Position numbers and translations under genes: made by a program. A stretch of 64,000 nucleotides of DNA from Lamellibrachia columna (taxonomy: Eukaryota; Annelida; Polychaeta; Sabellida; Siboglinidae): the NCBI GenBank assembly GCA_963662155.1, contig OY759271.1:661001-725000 (forward strand), written 5' to 3'. Shown here piece after piece: positions 32,776 through 45,113 of this stretch. The notes under the pieces were generated by a model, which was not told the origin of the DNA, made no database searches, and worked only from the letters and a program-made list of their open reading frames with translations. Within the stretch, counting starts at the first letter, position 1, and the number at the start of each line of letters is the position of its first letter.

Positions 32776-35250
32776 AGAATACTAATAGCCCAGACACTAA
32801 ATTTAAAGAAGGAATAAGAGATAATTTCCTCTTCCAACATGTCACACTCCCAACAAGGGGGCGATTAGGAAATAAATCGAACATTCTTGATTTAGTTTTT
32901 CACCAATGAAAAAGGTATGATAGATGATATAGTGTATGAAAGCCCACTTGGTAAGAGTGATCACTCTGTCCTCATCACTACATTTAGGTGCTATGCAGAA
33001 ATAGCAAGCCATACACGACTTAAATAATATTAAGACCAAGGGGATTATAATAGTATGAAGACGAAACTAGACCACACAGACTGACGAGATACTTGGCACG
33101 AGCACTATAAACCATCAATGGTTAGGTTTTAAAGAATATATTAAAAAGATAGAGGATGAATTCATCCCTCATCGACTTGTGAGAAATATTAACAGACATA
33201 AAGGAAAAGTACCCCTAAACAAGGAATCAGTAAAGAAAATTAAGAAAAAACACATTTTATGGAAACGTTATATGGAGACAAAAGAAGGAAAATACTATAC
33301 TGAATATCGTAGGGCTAGAAATCAAGTCCGTAAATTAACGAGGAGGATACAGAAGGAATTTGAGATGAAGCTAGCAACAGAATCTAAGACAAACCCAAAA
33401 GCAGTATGGAAATATATGAACTCCAAAACCAAGAATCGGGAAGGTGTTTCAGATCTGAACACAGACCCATAAGATCCTAAATCTAGACTCACAGATTCTG
33501 ATAGGGAAAAGGCAGATGTCCTAGGAAATTTTTTGTCAAGTGTTTTTACTATAGAGCCAGATGGTGATATCCCTCATATTCCACCAGTGAAGTTAAGGCA
33601 CAACATGGAAGAATTGACTATTGATGAGGAAATGATTAAAAAAAGACTTGATAACCTTAATGTGTGTAAATCGGTAGAGCCAGATGGTGTTCATCCTAGG
33701 TTGTTGAAAGAGCTATCTAATCATCTATGTAAACCACTAGCTAGGCTATTTAATAATTCACTGGCTGTGGGTGAACTACCAAAGGAATGGAAACAGGGAA
33801 GGATCTCAGCCATATTTAAGAAGGGTAATCGAAAAAACGTAGGAAATTATAGACCAGTCAGCTTAACAAGTATAATATGTAAATGTATGGAACAATGTGT
33901 CAAAGATCATATTGTCAATCATATGATTAGGAATAAATAATTTAGTACGCAACAATTTGGTTTTATTAAAGGTCGATCTACGGTACTCCAATTATTAAAT
34001 GTTATTGACTCATGGACAAAAGCTTTAGATAGAGGGGAATTTGTAGACGTTGTATATTTGGACTTCATGAAAGCATTTGACACAGTCCCTCACAAAAGAT
34101 TGATAGGCAAACTTAAATCGTATGGTATAGAGTATTACACACTAAGATGGATCCAGGCGTTCTTGTCTGACCGGGTACAGCAGGTCAATGTAAATGGTAC
34201 AAATTCTGAGTGGGCAAATATCACAAGTGGTATTCCACAGGGCAGTGTCTTAGGACCGATCCTATTTGTTTTATACATAAATGATCTTCCTGAGAATATA
34301 GTTTCAAATGTATATATGTTTGCGGATGATACAAAGATTTTCTAAACGATTACTAGTCCACATGACCAGCGTACACTACAGAACGACTTAGATTATTTAA
34401 CATTTTGGTCAAGTAAATGGTTATTAAGGTTCCACCCAGATAAATGTAATTTAATGCACATAGGGAAAACAATACAGCAAGAGTATGCATACAACCTGAA
34501 GATAGATAATACTGCCCATGAATTAGGAGGAATAGAAGAACAAAAAGACATTGGGGTTATAATTGATTAAAACCTAGAATTTGATAAACACATCAACCAA
34601 AAAATAAACAAAGCAAATAGTATCATGGCAGTTATTAGAAGGTCCTTTACAATCCTAAATCAACATAATTTGGTGCCATTATATAAAGCTTTAGGTAGGA
34701 GTCATCTAGATTATGCAATATCAATATGGTCCCCTTATAAACAGAAATACAAAGATGCCATCGAAAATGTGCAAAGACGCGCAACAAAACAGCTTCCTGG
34801 TATGAAGAATATTTCTTACGAAGAAAGACTTCAGAGATTGAAACTTCCTACACTTGCATATAGACAAACTCGTGGTGATATGATTGAGGTATATAAACTG
34901 CTCCATGGGAAATATGACAGTGATGTATCTAACATTGTCAAGCTGCACAAAGCCAGTGATACAAAGGAAGGAACAAGGGGTCATAGTTTGAAATTGTTTA
35001 TAGAACATGCTTGTACAAATGTTAGAAAAGAAAGCTTCTCACTTAGAGTTACCAGATTATGGAATGAACTACCGGAAGTAGTTGTAACTGCCCCAAGTGT
35101 CAACTCAACCGCCTAGATAGACATTGGAGTACTGAGGAGTTTCTCTACAACTACAAAGCTGCCTTGCCAGGAAGTCGTAGAAAATTCCAAGGGATAATTG
35201 AAGATCTGACCACCGAGGCCACCGCCTACGGTCAGGAAGAACCTAAGTAA
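32776..35250 (+). mobile_element. CR1-like LINE, 5'-truncated EN plus RT
   Basis: The frame opens with the end of an AP-type endonuclease: DNFLFQHVTLPTRGRLGN, LDLVF, a one-base insertion near 32900, TNEKGMIDDIVYESPLGKSD, with the SDH motif. The linker and reverse transcriptase then stay in one frame from about 33060 to 35116: RQKP-type linker, NYRPVSLTSI, QQFGFIKGRST, VYLDFMKAFDTVPHKRL, GIPQGSVLGP, and the catalytic FADD at 34319-34330. In-frame TAA codons at about 33470, 33938, 34343 and 34568, plus an upstream TGA, interrupt it. A one-base shift near 35100 leads to NRLDRHWSTEEFLYNYK and a TAA near 35250. Tandem acctaagtaa at the 3' end fits CR1-type tails. It is defective. Confidence 0.82.
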
Positions 35251-35419
35251 ACCTAAGTAAGTAAATATCGGAGTAAAAATCCAGACTTATGGACAATGCT
35301 GATCAAACACGTAGAATTAGAAGTGCCTCGGGCACTGGTTGGTTACCACGTGTTCACTAGGCGCGCGTTTTTTATATTTGAGTTGGTCAAAGTATATCAA
35401 CTAGAACCACGTTATAATA

Positions 35420-38400
35420 TATAATAATAATAATGTTTTATTTCAGGCAAGAGCCCATAATATTATAAATACATACAGGTAAAAAAAAAACATACATATA
35501 CACACATGATGAACAATAGAGGTACATGTAGTGTGAAAAATATATATATATAAATATATATACATGATGTGTAGTAAAATATATATATAAGATAAGGATA
35601 CAAAATATATTTGTATAAAAGTACAAACATCATGAATTAAAAGCATACAATTGATCAATCCAATGTTTAATCAATGGACTTTGATAATAAATAAATGAAG
35701 ATAATTCACAAAAAGTATATTGTCGGATTTTTGGCTTGCAGTACAGCGGGGTGACAGGTTGTGTATAATTCTAAAACTGTTGTTATAAGCGACAGTAATA
35801 CCTTTCAGACTCTGTTTTTTAAAATGACACCAAAGACTTGAGGTGTACATTGAACCACAGTATGAATTAAATAAAGTTGTTTTAATGGAATTGTTGCATA
35901 AGTAAAATTTTCGGGCTAAAGCATTTGCCTGAGCATAGATACATCTTTTCTGCCTGGCAATATCGTCATCATCAATAAGGTTATTGTTTACAATATGGCC
36001 AAGGTATTTACATTTCTCAGTGTAAGGTAGTGTATGGTTATTGATAACAACAGGATGAATATTTTTCTTGTCCCTAGGTTTGTTATCAATAACCATACAG
36101 ACAGATTTTTTGGCATTGTACGTTATATCAAACATATTGCCATACTTGGCACAACAATCGGTGAGTTTTCTCAACCCCGCAACACTAGGTGAAAAAACAC
36201 AAAGGTCATCGGCATACATCATATGATCCATTATGGTTCCTGCATAAAGACAACCAATTTGTAATTTATTCAAATTTACACTTAAGTCATCCATATAAAC
36301 GTTAAAAAGATGTGGAGAAAGGATTCCACCCTGCTTAACACCGTTTGAAATGGTAAAACAGTCTGAGAAGCTACAACACCATCTGACAGTGAACTTCTGG
36401 GTTATGTACCAGTAATAAAGAATGCGAACAATAAAAGAAGGACATCCCCGGTCAATTAGTTTGGTGAATAGCTTACTATGATTGACTTTGTCAAAGGCCT
36501 TAGAGGCATCCAGCATGGTAACATACATAGATGAGCCATTTGCTATGTAGTGTCGAAAGAGTTTTTTTAATAAAAATATGAGCATTTCAGTTGAGTGATG
36601 CTTTTTAAATCCAAATTGGTTTACACATGTAGATAAAAAAGTAGAAACCCTGGATAACATCAAGGATTCAAATAATTTACTAGCAATTGTGGCTAGAGCA
36701 ATGGGTCGGTAGTTATGTTATCAGACAGGTCACCCGCCTTATTTTTTATTATGGGGGCTATGATTATAATCATCATAGCATCCGGTAAAAAAACCATGAA
36801 TTAACATGCTACTATATAAAAGTGACATGAGAACATGAAGTTTTTCATTCGCATATTTAAAATGTTCGTTACTTACACTATCATAACCCGGGGCTTTGCC
36901 TACAGGCATTGCATATATTATATCTTGAATTTCCTTAACAGTAACAATCATTTGAACATTAAGCTGTACATTGCTACAGTATTCATTAATCTTCTTGATG
37001 TTGACTGGAGAGCCAGGTAGAGTTAAGTAGGGATTGGTAATGATGAAGCCACATATTCTTTACATTTTCGACACCTGAAGCACCACCAACATTGCTAGGA
37101 TTTGGCAACCTGGCGTTATTCATATGTTTTATGTCCTTCCAGAAGTTGTTGAAGTCATTATTACATAGTTTAGAAGCAAGTCTTTCAGCTTTAAGAATTT
37201 CAGCATTTTTTTCACATAGTCTTTTGTTGCGTTTAAAATGAGCACGTCTAACTTTCATTATATCATACAAGGGACCATGGCGAGGACTCCCAGCAGACCG
37301 CCTGAAGAGAAAGGATTCTCTAGCAGCTTGATGGGAGTCTCTGACTAGGTCATTCCAGCCTAGAACAGTATACTTAGAAGATGTGTTGTTAGCCTTAGTA
37401 GGGATTACCTCGGCAGATTTTATAATATCATTGTAAAGATTGCTTAGCAAAGTGCGATGGGCTTCATCATTACAATTAGGGTTAGTACATCTTAAACCTC
37501 ATGAGGTACATCAATAGCAGATAAAAGCAAACCGGTTTGTGTATGATAGTTATGGAGATCCTGGGGGGAGGCAGCATTCCACACAGGATGAGGTGCGTGA
37601 ATTTGCTCCTGTGTGGTGGCTTCAGGGGAAGGTAATAACTTGACATATAGGGAAAAGCATAGAGGTAAGTGGTCGGAAGAGACACAATCATATTTAACTT
37701 CCATATCAGATATTGATGAGTGACTAGAGTGGGTGGTGAACACGTGGTCGAGCCAGCTCCTTGAGCCGTGCGCATCACTAACATATGTAAAAGCATCAGA
37801 GGGGAGAAGCAATGTGTCACTTGCGATAAGGTGACAGTCGTTTATAAAAGCATTGAGAAATGGAGTAAAAAGACTGGGGTTCTTAATATCCGCATTAAAA
37901 TCACCAATGATGAATATATTGGTTGATTCAAATTAATCGCTTATGGCCTTGATTTTGCCAAAAATGTCTAGATATTCATAATTTTTAGACCCAGGAGTCT
38001 CTTCTCGTCAGCATAAATCAACGATAAAGGGGTCGAGTGAACGCCTCCATAAAAAGCAGAGTCCACCATGAGGACGTCCACTCAAACCATCACCATAATC
38101 AATGGATGTAATTCCTCTGGCGTTAAAGTCAGAGTGAACAGAATTAAGGAAAGAAAGGCTCTGTTTAGAGAGCCAGTGTTCCTGGACAGCAAGTATATCT
38201 AAAGAGTTTAAGATGTCAACCACGTCAAAAGAACTGTTCGGTATACTTCTGGAGTTAAAGGAAGCAATATGGAGGGGAAAGTCTATAAGTGTGTTGAATC
38301 TGTTAGTGTGTGTTTCCTAGGTGGGAAATACCGTCCAATCTTTGTTCCAGCAGGCCAGAGATCAGCGTCATAGAGCAAGTTAGGTTTAGGAATGTCAACA

Positions 38401-38480
38401 CACAGCTTGAAAGAAGAATATGAGTTGTGTCGGGTTGGTAATCGCTCACATGAGCATTTCAAACTCAAAGTTGATGACAC
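35420..38480 (-). mobile_element. RTEX-like LINE, nearly full ORF2, decayed
   Basis: From high to low coordinates: a short ORF1-like end (ADLWPAGTKIGRYFP) near 38350; endonuclease HIASFNSRSIPNSS, VQEHWLSKQ, IGDFNADIKNPS, SRSWLDHVFTT, SSDHLPL (38290-37650); linker 37450-36990; RT start VGKAPGYDSVSNEHFK near 36900; and a 331-codon open frame (36663-35671) with NQFGFKKHHSTEML, MLDASKAFDKVNH, GVKQGGILSPHLFN, YADD at 36205-36216 and KCKYLGHIVNNN. The 3' UTR ends at ataataataataatgtttta (about 35420-35440), a simple-repeat tail. Stops at 37936 and several frameshifts show that it is inactive, although the RT core is still open. Confidence 0.82.
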
Positions 38481-38494
38481 GTATGTATATAATT

Positions 38495-38665
38495 CAGTGC
38501 TTGGACTACTCGGCCCATGGACAACCGGCCTGGGACAACTCGGCCCAGTTCGAGACAGCTCGGAGTTCCGAGACAGCTCGGCTCCGATTTTGAGACAACT
38601 CGGACCAATGATAAATGATATGATGGCGCTTAGTTAGAGATAGGTCGGCCCAGGTGTCGAGACAG
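38495..38665. repeat. Short imperfect repeat of GACAACTCGG/GACAGCTCGG
   Basis: The motif ggacaactcggccca and variants (gagacagctcgg) occur about seven times in 170 bp with irregular spacing. It is GC-richer than the flanks. No ORF uses it convincingly. Confidence 0.65.
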
Positions 38666-38910
38666 CTAAATGATTACATTGCCCCCAGTAGGTAGGTGTA
38701 CTATAATTATGGAGTCCACTCTATAATGAATGTATACACTTGTATACGAAGATAAAAAAGTTTACCTTAAATAATCTCTAGAAAGTCAAAATTAAAACAC
38801 ACACGAAGCATTTTATATCTTTATTAATGATAATAATATTTTATTAATAATAATAATAATATAGATACATTATTTAATTGTTATTATTAATAAAAATATT
38901 ATTATCATTA

Positions 38911-38913
<3 letters not shown>
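38666..38913. other. AT-rich non-coding
   Basis: Simple AAT/ATT-rich sequence leading into the (TA)n tract. Confidence 0.5.

Positions 38914-38992
<79 letters not shown>
38914..38992. repeat. (TA)n microsatellite
   Basis: About 39 TA units. The minus-strand SGNH-like frame runs into it and becomes a meaningless Tyr-Ile run. Confidence 0.97.
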
Positions 38993-38995
<3 letters not shown>

Positions 38996-39348
38996 ATTAG
39001 GGTATTGACTATTGTAAGCAGTTCGCGTGCGAATGCTACAATACGCTCTGCCAGGTCCTCAGGTACACAACCATTACCTAAATCATTTGTTCCGATGTCA
39101 ACCAGAACGACAGTTGGTACAATTACCCACACCGCTCTCAGTTCACGAAAAAGGCGATCCACGGTAAGTCCCCCTTTCCCTCGGAAAACGACCTTTCCAA
39201 ACATATCAGCAAGGTCAAGATCTCGTCGATAGTACCTGTGCCGCTCCCCACCTACCTCACCGACTTGGCACACGTGGTGCATCCTACGCACAAAACTGTG
39301 CCCTATCACCAGCAATATCGGCTTTTCCATATTCTGGAAAGATTGCAC
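38993..39348 (-). pseudogene. SGNH/GDSL hydrolase-like domain, truncated
   Basis: The minus-strand frame starts at an ATG (MQSFQNMEKP). It has ILLVIGHSFVRRM (block I, with GHS in place of GDS), VFRGKGGLTVDRL (glycine block), then VVLVDIGTNDLGN (block III, GxND) and PEDLAERIVAFARELL. These are the first three blocks of SGNH hydrolases. The last block (DxxH) would lie where the (TA)n tract begins, so the protein is truncated. SGNH-type esterase domains occur in ORF1 of some CR1-like LINEs and as small cellular proteins; the context here does not decide between them. Confidence 0.6.
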
Positions 39349-39849
39349 AAATTGTTAAGTTTGCGAGCCTATTCCCTACATTTTTAGAAGTGCAGTATTA
39401 CCACACTGTTCTTAGTGCACACAGCACCGATGTTTTATCAGTGTTGTGATTCACGACAGAAACCACGAGGAGGTGACAATGTGAACCTTCTGTCTATATA
39501 TGTGAGTATGCGAGGATGTTTGTATGAGTGTACGTTTGAGTACATCATCATAAATAGTATGTATATATTATGCTATACGTATATATTATATGCTGACCTT
39601 CTATACTTATATAAATATTATACATTTATGCTATGCATCGTACATTATATATATATATATATGCTATATCCATGTCACTATTAATAAACAATCAACCTAC
39701 GTAAATAAATATTATATATTATGCTATATATTAAGCTATATATTGTACATATATATATATAAGATAAATAGCATTTGCCCTAACGTTTAGTTATAATTTA
39801 TTTACTCTGTCACATGCTGTTTGAACCAGGATCGCTCTGGTACAGACAG

Positions 39850-39895
<46 letters not shown>
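39349..39895. other. Low-complexity TA-rich sequence
   Basis: Multiple TATA runs, including (TA)n at 39851-39892. The segment around 39398-39490 resembles 42900-42985 (ctgttcttagt-cacac and gaaaccacgaggaggtgaca). No gene was seen. Confidence 0.55.
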
Positions 39896-39896
<1 letters not shown>

Positions 39897-40457
39897 CATG
39901 TATATGTATATACATATACATATTAGAACTGACACAGCTTGATGCTGAAGTGGCTGACCTTCCATCCATGAACTTCCATCCTTAATGAACTCATGAATAT
40001 TGTCCTTCGTTTTGTTCCACATAGTACAGGACACAGGTGGAGGCATGTTCATCTCTCCGAGGAGACGCACAGCTTGTTGTCGGTTGCGGCCAATGCTAAA
40101 CATGGCCATCTCAAATCTGGTGTTGACACTTTCACCATCAGGCTGAGAGTTCAGTTTGTAAGTGTGGCCACAGTCATGATTCATGCACTCAAATGACAGA
40201 GAACTTCGGAGTCCAGCAATGTCCTCTGTGACAGTATACCCATGACCACCGCAGTTAGGACAAGTGAAAGCACTGACAAAGTTCACCAGATTTCGCACAT
40301 CTATCAGTCTGTACCCATCAAGTTCAGTGACAACACTTCTCTTCTTGGTGTACTGTAGTTTCTCTTCAGAAGCACACGGCTTGGCAGTTTCTTTCAATGG
40401 CCGTGTATACTTGTTGCCATAAAAGTTCCGCTTCTTTGTGGGCTTTGCCCGTGGCAT
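39896..40457 (-). pseudogene. Mutator-like protein, N-terminal part
   Basis: The minus-strand frame has an ATG (MPRAKPTKKRNFYGNKYTRP) just inside an exon with a good acceptor (ttactttccag at 40482), which suggests a 5' UTR intron. It holds GYRLIDVRNLVNFVSAFTCP with CxxC and CxxxxC-GH zinc-binding pairs, then NTRFEMAMFSIGRNRQQAV and LLGEMNMPPPVSCTMW. This is the typical N-terminus of invertebrate Mutator-like transposases. The frame leaves the family after MWNKTKDNIHEFI and runs into TA-rich repeat, so the catalytic part is missing. It is a separate copy from the C-terminal piece at the window start, which lies on the other strand. Confidence 0.7.
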
Positions 40458-40755
40458 GATGACACTCGAGTAGTGACGAACCTGGAAAGTAAACAGTGTG
40501 ATAAATTATTCAGTTATGCCAAAAGTAATCAAAAGGTAGTGAAATTAGCTTGCCTCAGCTAAATTATCTGAATAATAACACTACTTTGACAACATTTTGC
40601 AGTAAAAACACCATCAATTAAATGTATTGGAACTATTACAACATGGTCACAGGCCTTAACCCCCTAGACAGCCCCAGTCTGGATACTAGTTAGTCACTTG
40701 TCTGACTTAGTGACCTGCCCCGTCTAGGCTAGTTAGACTGGCAGTAGGCAAACAT
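40458..40755. other. Upstream region of the Mutator-like ORF
   Basis: Contains the acceptor of a probable 5' UTR intron at about 40482. Otherwise nothing was recognised. Confidence 0.4.
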
Positions 40756-40849
40756 TTTCGCCCCGCTCTTCGTCTCTGGGGCGAAAGGCCTGACGTGCAT
40801 TTGCTAAAGGGCCATTTTGGCAGTTCCGTAGCCATTTGGCTACGGAACT
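40756..40849. repeat. Two perfect hairpins in tandem
   Basis: 40756-40764 tttcgcccc pairs with 40778-40786 ggggcgaaa (9 bp, 13-nt loop). 40822-40833 agttccgtagcc pairs with 40838-40849 ggctacggaact (12 bp, loop attt). Both stems are perfect and GC-rich in an AT-rich setting. Confidence 0.85.
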
Positions 40850-43800
40850 AATAACTTAAGTTTTAAAACCGATACGCACTAACCGTTTCACATGTGTATT
40901 CTGTGACATACCACCGACAATTGGGCGTCAAGAAACTGAAGAAATGTGCTCCAAATAATTACTTATGAGTACTTTTATCGGTGACATAGAAAACATTTCA
41001 CAATTAGCCGCCATACTGTGCACGTGATGTTGCCTTTTGGTCACATGATCAAACGCGATTTCGTGTAGAATGAGGCCAGAAGCACAGACATAAATAAAAC
41101 ACCCGTTAGTAAGTTAGTAGTTTATAGGGGCATTATTAATGATGTAACTCTATGGCCAGCAGACGGCAATTCTTAGCGTGACCTTATATAGATCTATGGA
41201 AATCCCGCGTGCTATTCTCGCTCCCAACAACATCCGGTTATATACAAACCTTGACAAGCACATGCGTTCTGACAAAAAGGTAATAATTTCACACTTTTAC
41301 ATGGTTATTGTCAGGTAACTTTAGTGATATACATATAAGAATGCATACAGACACGAAAGACGTGTTTATTGCTCTGTTTATGGCGTTTTTGTAAGGTTTC
41401 ACGTTTCATGAAAATACTTACGTTTCGGCCGAGCGAGATCTTCGCCGTACTAGTAGCAACAGCCAGATAGAAAAACATTGTAGGGCGATTGACTTTGCCT
41501 AGACTGGCAGTGCCATGCCCGTGACATTTTTCGTTGCTAATTGAACAAAATAAAAACTGTACTAGTTTCTGCATGCTAGCACTAACAAATGCACAGAGTA
41601 CAACCATTCGCGAAAGGTCAGGATATTTAATATGCATGCATACATTGGACAAACTCGTGGTGCAGTTCATGCATAAATTACAAAGAAACACGTTAGAAGG
41701 TCCGAATCAACTTTGAACATTTGAAACTGCCGGGTCTATGGGAGCGTAAAAAAACACAACTGCACACTTGGAATTCAAAACGCACAATGAAGACCCAACT
41801 GCCCGTTTTCACTACATAATATAACGGGGACGCTCCACATAATGACCATAACGACGTGTCCACCTTCCCACGCTGTTAACGGTCAAGCAATTCGAAGTGA
41901 TCATTGCGCTACTAGGACCGCCCATCCTCGCGGGGTGTTTGTAATAATGAAACTGAGCTAGCTCAGATGTGGAAGCAGAGAAGCAAGGAATATAATAATT
42001 TTCATTGCTACAAAAGCAGTTAGCCAGGATTGTCAGAAATGTATACTATTGCCATTATACAAAATGGATTATAATGTGAATTGCATATATTAAAGCTATC
42101 TGATTTTGTAAAACTAAAAACTCCCAATATAATGTGTGAAACAAACAAAAAGTTGTTACCAAATAATATGCTGTGGTTATTCAACAGTTTATGACACAAC
42201 ACGTGAAAACTTAAGACAGTTATTTGCAAGAATGACTCTAAAAGCCAAATGTATATCTGTACAAGGTATACAATTATGAAATAAGCAAATTTGGACATAT
42301 GCAATATAAAATGCGAGAACATGTACTGTCCATGTGAATACATTTATTCAAGTAGTGGTCCCATGATGGTGCGACAGCTACTATGTTATGTAATGTAATA
42401 TTCTACATTCTTATGGGTTTGATGGGTTTAACATACAAAACTACTATCCCACTGGAGAAAAAATTAGATAACAATGAGAGGAAGCGTGTAACTTGTTATG
42501 TTCATTACCTTGTTGCACTAACAAACATTGTCTAGGCTGTCAAAGAAGTACCTTTTGAAATACCAGAGACAGCAAAGGAGGCTCAGTTGTAGACCATTCC
42601 GAAGACATGACAATGTTCCTGCTGCACATCATTGTTCACAACAGCAAATATGGGTCGGACTGCAAACGTCAATAATGCAACCGAGCCAAATATGTGTTTC
42701 CTTCATAACAATCAGGCTCCATATCACCATCATTTAAGACGTCAAGCTGAATGATGTGGCAGTCTAATATTTAGTTGGTATCAACCACATTTCCCTTTTG
42801 ACACAAAACCGTGTACCTACCATCTCGAGTCAGCAACCGATGACTTCACTGACCACCAAGCCACTATAAAACAAACACAATATCCACAGTTGACAAAATA
42901 GTGTCAGTATGCGCTGTTCTTAGTTCACACGACAGCAGTTTGCTGGCGTGATCCACAGTAGGAACCACGAGAAGGTGACACGCGCTTTTCCCACCACAAG
43001 TATTGTGTGCATGCAGTATAAGTGTGAAAAGTTGTGCCTGAAACTGAACCATCTCCATCATTAGCTAGGATACCGCTACCAGTGGTCATTGGGGCCCATC
43101 TCTGTATCCTTTCAGAATATGGTTGAAGATGTTAGCAACATATCCTATAGAAATATACATTTCATAATATTAGTATTTTCGTTTACTTTAACATGTTCTC
43201 AAGAAAATTGTACTTCTAAGACAAATGGAATTTTTTTTTGTCGAATATAAATTAATTAAATATAATTTTGGAAGAGCATAACATGTCACCATATATAGGC
43301 TATGTCAAAGCTGGTGTGTTTGGTCGCAAAATTATTGACAAGACTGCAAAAAACCTAACCCTAACCCTGGTCTGGTGAGTTTCCTGACATCTTGCAGCAC
43401 ATTCTTGAGTAACAGTTCCTCCTGCAATATTACTGCAGCCTTAGAACCTGAAAATAAAATACTACAAATATTACATATTGCAATATTTTGAGGATTTATT
43501 AGGAGTATGGAGATATGAATATTATAAGATTTGTCCAGTTAATGTAAAAAAATGGGTTATTCTGTATGAGAAAATTTTCTGTATATTCTAAGCTAAAACT
43601 TTAAAAAAAAACTGTACATGTCTATGTTAATTTGTATTCAGTAGTGGCTTCATTACCTGGAACAAGCCACTCTGGTTTGGTTTGTACCAAAAATAATTTA
43701 ATTGTTAATTGAATTAAAGTTAATTGTTAATTTAATTGGACAATTTGGGAGGTTAATTTAATTGGAACATTTCTGATTTAATCGTAATTTAATTAATTAA

Positions 43801-43960
43801 CTTTTCAAGTTAATTGCCCCATGCAAGGTAGTTTATGCAAAACTATCAGTAACTTTAATAAATGCATTTGTTATATGTAAATGCATCATTACAGTTGTAG
43901 ATTTTAGTGATAATTACTATCGTAGGTAGTCCTTGAATATATGGTATTAAACTACGCTGA
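40850..43960. other. Large stretch without supported genes
   Basis: Short ORFs (for example 41311-41691 on the minus strand and 42528-42737 on the plus strand) show no family motif. A weak repeat match links 42900-42985 with 39398-39490. The end (43690-43810) is a TTAATT-rich block that resembles 50130-50180. Confidence 0.45.
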
Positions 43961-43967
43961 GTCAATA

Positions 43968-44210
43968 TTATTGACCCCTAATGGCTTTTGCTGGTTGGTG
44001 AATAAATAATATTTGCATGGGATCTTTTACTTCGCCTGGCATAGACACCAGATAGAAGGGACCAATGGCTTTTACTGTCTCTTCCGAAAGACACAGGCAA
44101 AGTGGGGTAAACGAAATTGCCCAAGCTATGAAACGGCGGAGGGGGTATCAAACCCCGGTCCCTTCGACCAAAAGCTCGGCGCTCTATCACACGACTACCG
44201 TGCCACACTA
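43968..44210 (-). mobile_element. tRNA-derived SINE with conserved central domain
   Basis: On the minus strand the head GTGTGGCACGGTAGTCGTGT includes a tRNA-like A-box region, and GGTTTGATACC at 44154-44144 matches a polymerase III B box. About 50 bases on, GTGTCTTTCGGAAGAGACAG (44094-44075) and the later GTAAAAGATCCCATG resemble the central domain shared by many invertebrate SINEs. It ends near 43968 without a clear poly-A tail. Confidence 0.75.
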
Positions 44211-44269
44211 ATGTTGTATTGAAAATCTCAGAGGAATGGAAAACCAAAAATGTACACAATAATACTAAC

Positions 44270-44537
44270 TCTTCATCAATGGACTCCTCATCATTTGTCT
44301 CTTCTGCAGCATCCAGAATAGAGAGGTCAGATGGTTTCTAGTCACTGGATGACTGTACTGGTGACGACAAGATGAAGGGAGAGGGCGATGGTGGCTCAGC
44401 TAATGGGACATCATCACCTGGAGTCTTCTTGGGTTTAGACATTAGACAGGGTGGCTCAAGTTGAATGTCGACAGAGGTATCATCCAAGCTGTACTGTGAC
44501 CCTGTGTCACATGTCACCACCATGTCTGTCTGAATCT
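44270..44537 (-). pseudogene. Acidic Ser/Pro-rich exon with a nonsense codon
   Basis: The acceptor tacattccag at 44538 and a GTTAGT donor at 44269 bound a frame encoding DTGSQYSLDDTSVDIQLEPP, PGDDVPLAEPPSPSPF and SSPVQSSSD. A TAG follows, then in the same frame KPSDLSILDAAEETNDEESI. The stop interrupts an otherwise coherent exon. The protein is low-complexity and unrecognised. It may belong with the broken exons at 46079-46640 on the same strand. Confidence 0.45.
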
Positions 44538-45113
44538 CTGGAATGTAGAATAATCATTTATGCAAAAAGAAAGTTCATAATAATTATGTATATTTGCTGA
44601 CATAGAGACTACACGCCAAAGATATAGTGGTAATAATGCTGAGAGAAATACAATTGTGATCTATTTTCTTGTATGGTATATAAAAGTACTAATACTTATG
44701 TTGGTAAAGACAGACATTCATGACACAATTCTTTACAAATATTAATGATGTTTTCATTCACATTTCCACTGTCTTTTGGCTTCATATATCAGGCACTGTC
44801 TTATTTTTAATAGACTTGTCTGGTTTTTGGTCTGTAGGTGGTATAAATCTACCACAGTTGCTACAGGGCTTTCACAAAACCATAAAATTATGATATACTG
44901 ATGGTCTCACCAGGCTCGAGCTCCCTCCCTAAAATTGCATGCCATAAGCTGTGAACATTTTTAACAGTTAGCTTGAAAATTGTAGATTTTGGGTCATCTT
45001 GCCCATGTTAATTTCCCTGCCCTTTCCGCCTGCAACTATAGATAAAATATTATGTGTCATTTTTGTAATAGTGGGTAGCAAAAATTCGCAATTGAATTGT
45101 TGCACAATTATTC
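44538..45113. other. Non-coding; nothing recognised
   Basis: No exon or repeat was identified between the acidic exon and the minisatellite. Confidence 0.4.

Noticed and set aside
39600..39790. Tyr/Ile-rich ORFs
   Set aside because: They are translations of TATA microsatellites.
43365..43385. Telomere-like CCTAACCCTAACCC
   Set aside because: Only two to three units; too short to count as an interstitial telomere.
44140..44210. Functional tRNA gene
   Set aside because: A and B boxes are present, but the sequence continues into a SINE body and the acceptor stem does not pair convincingly.
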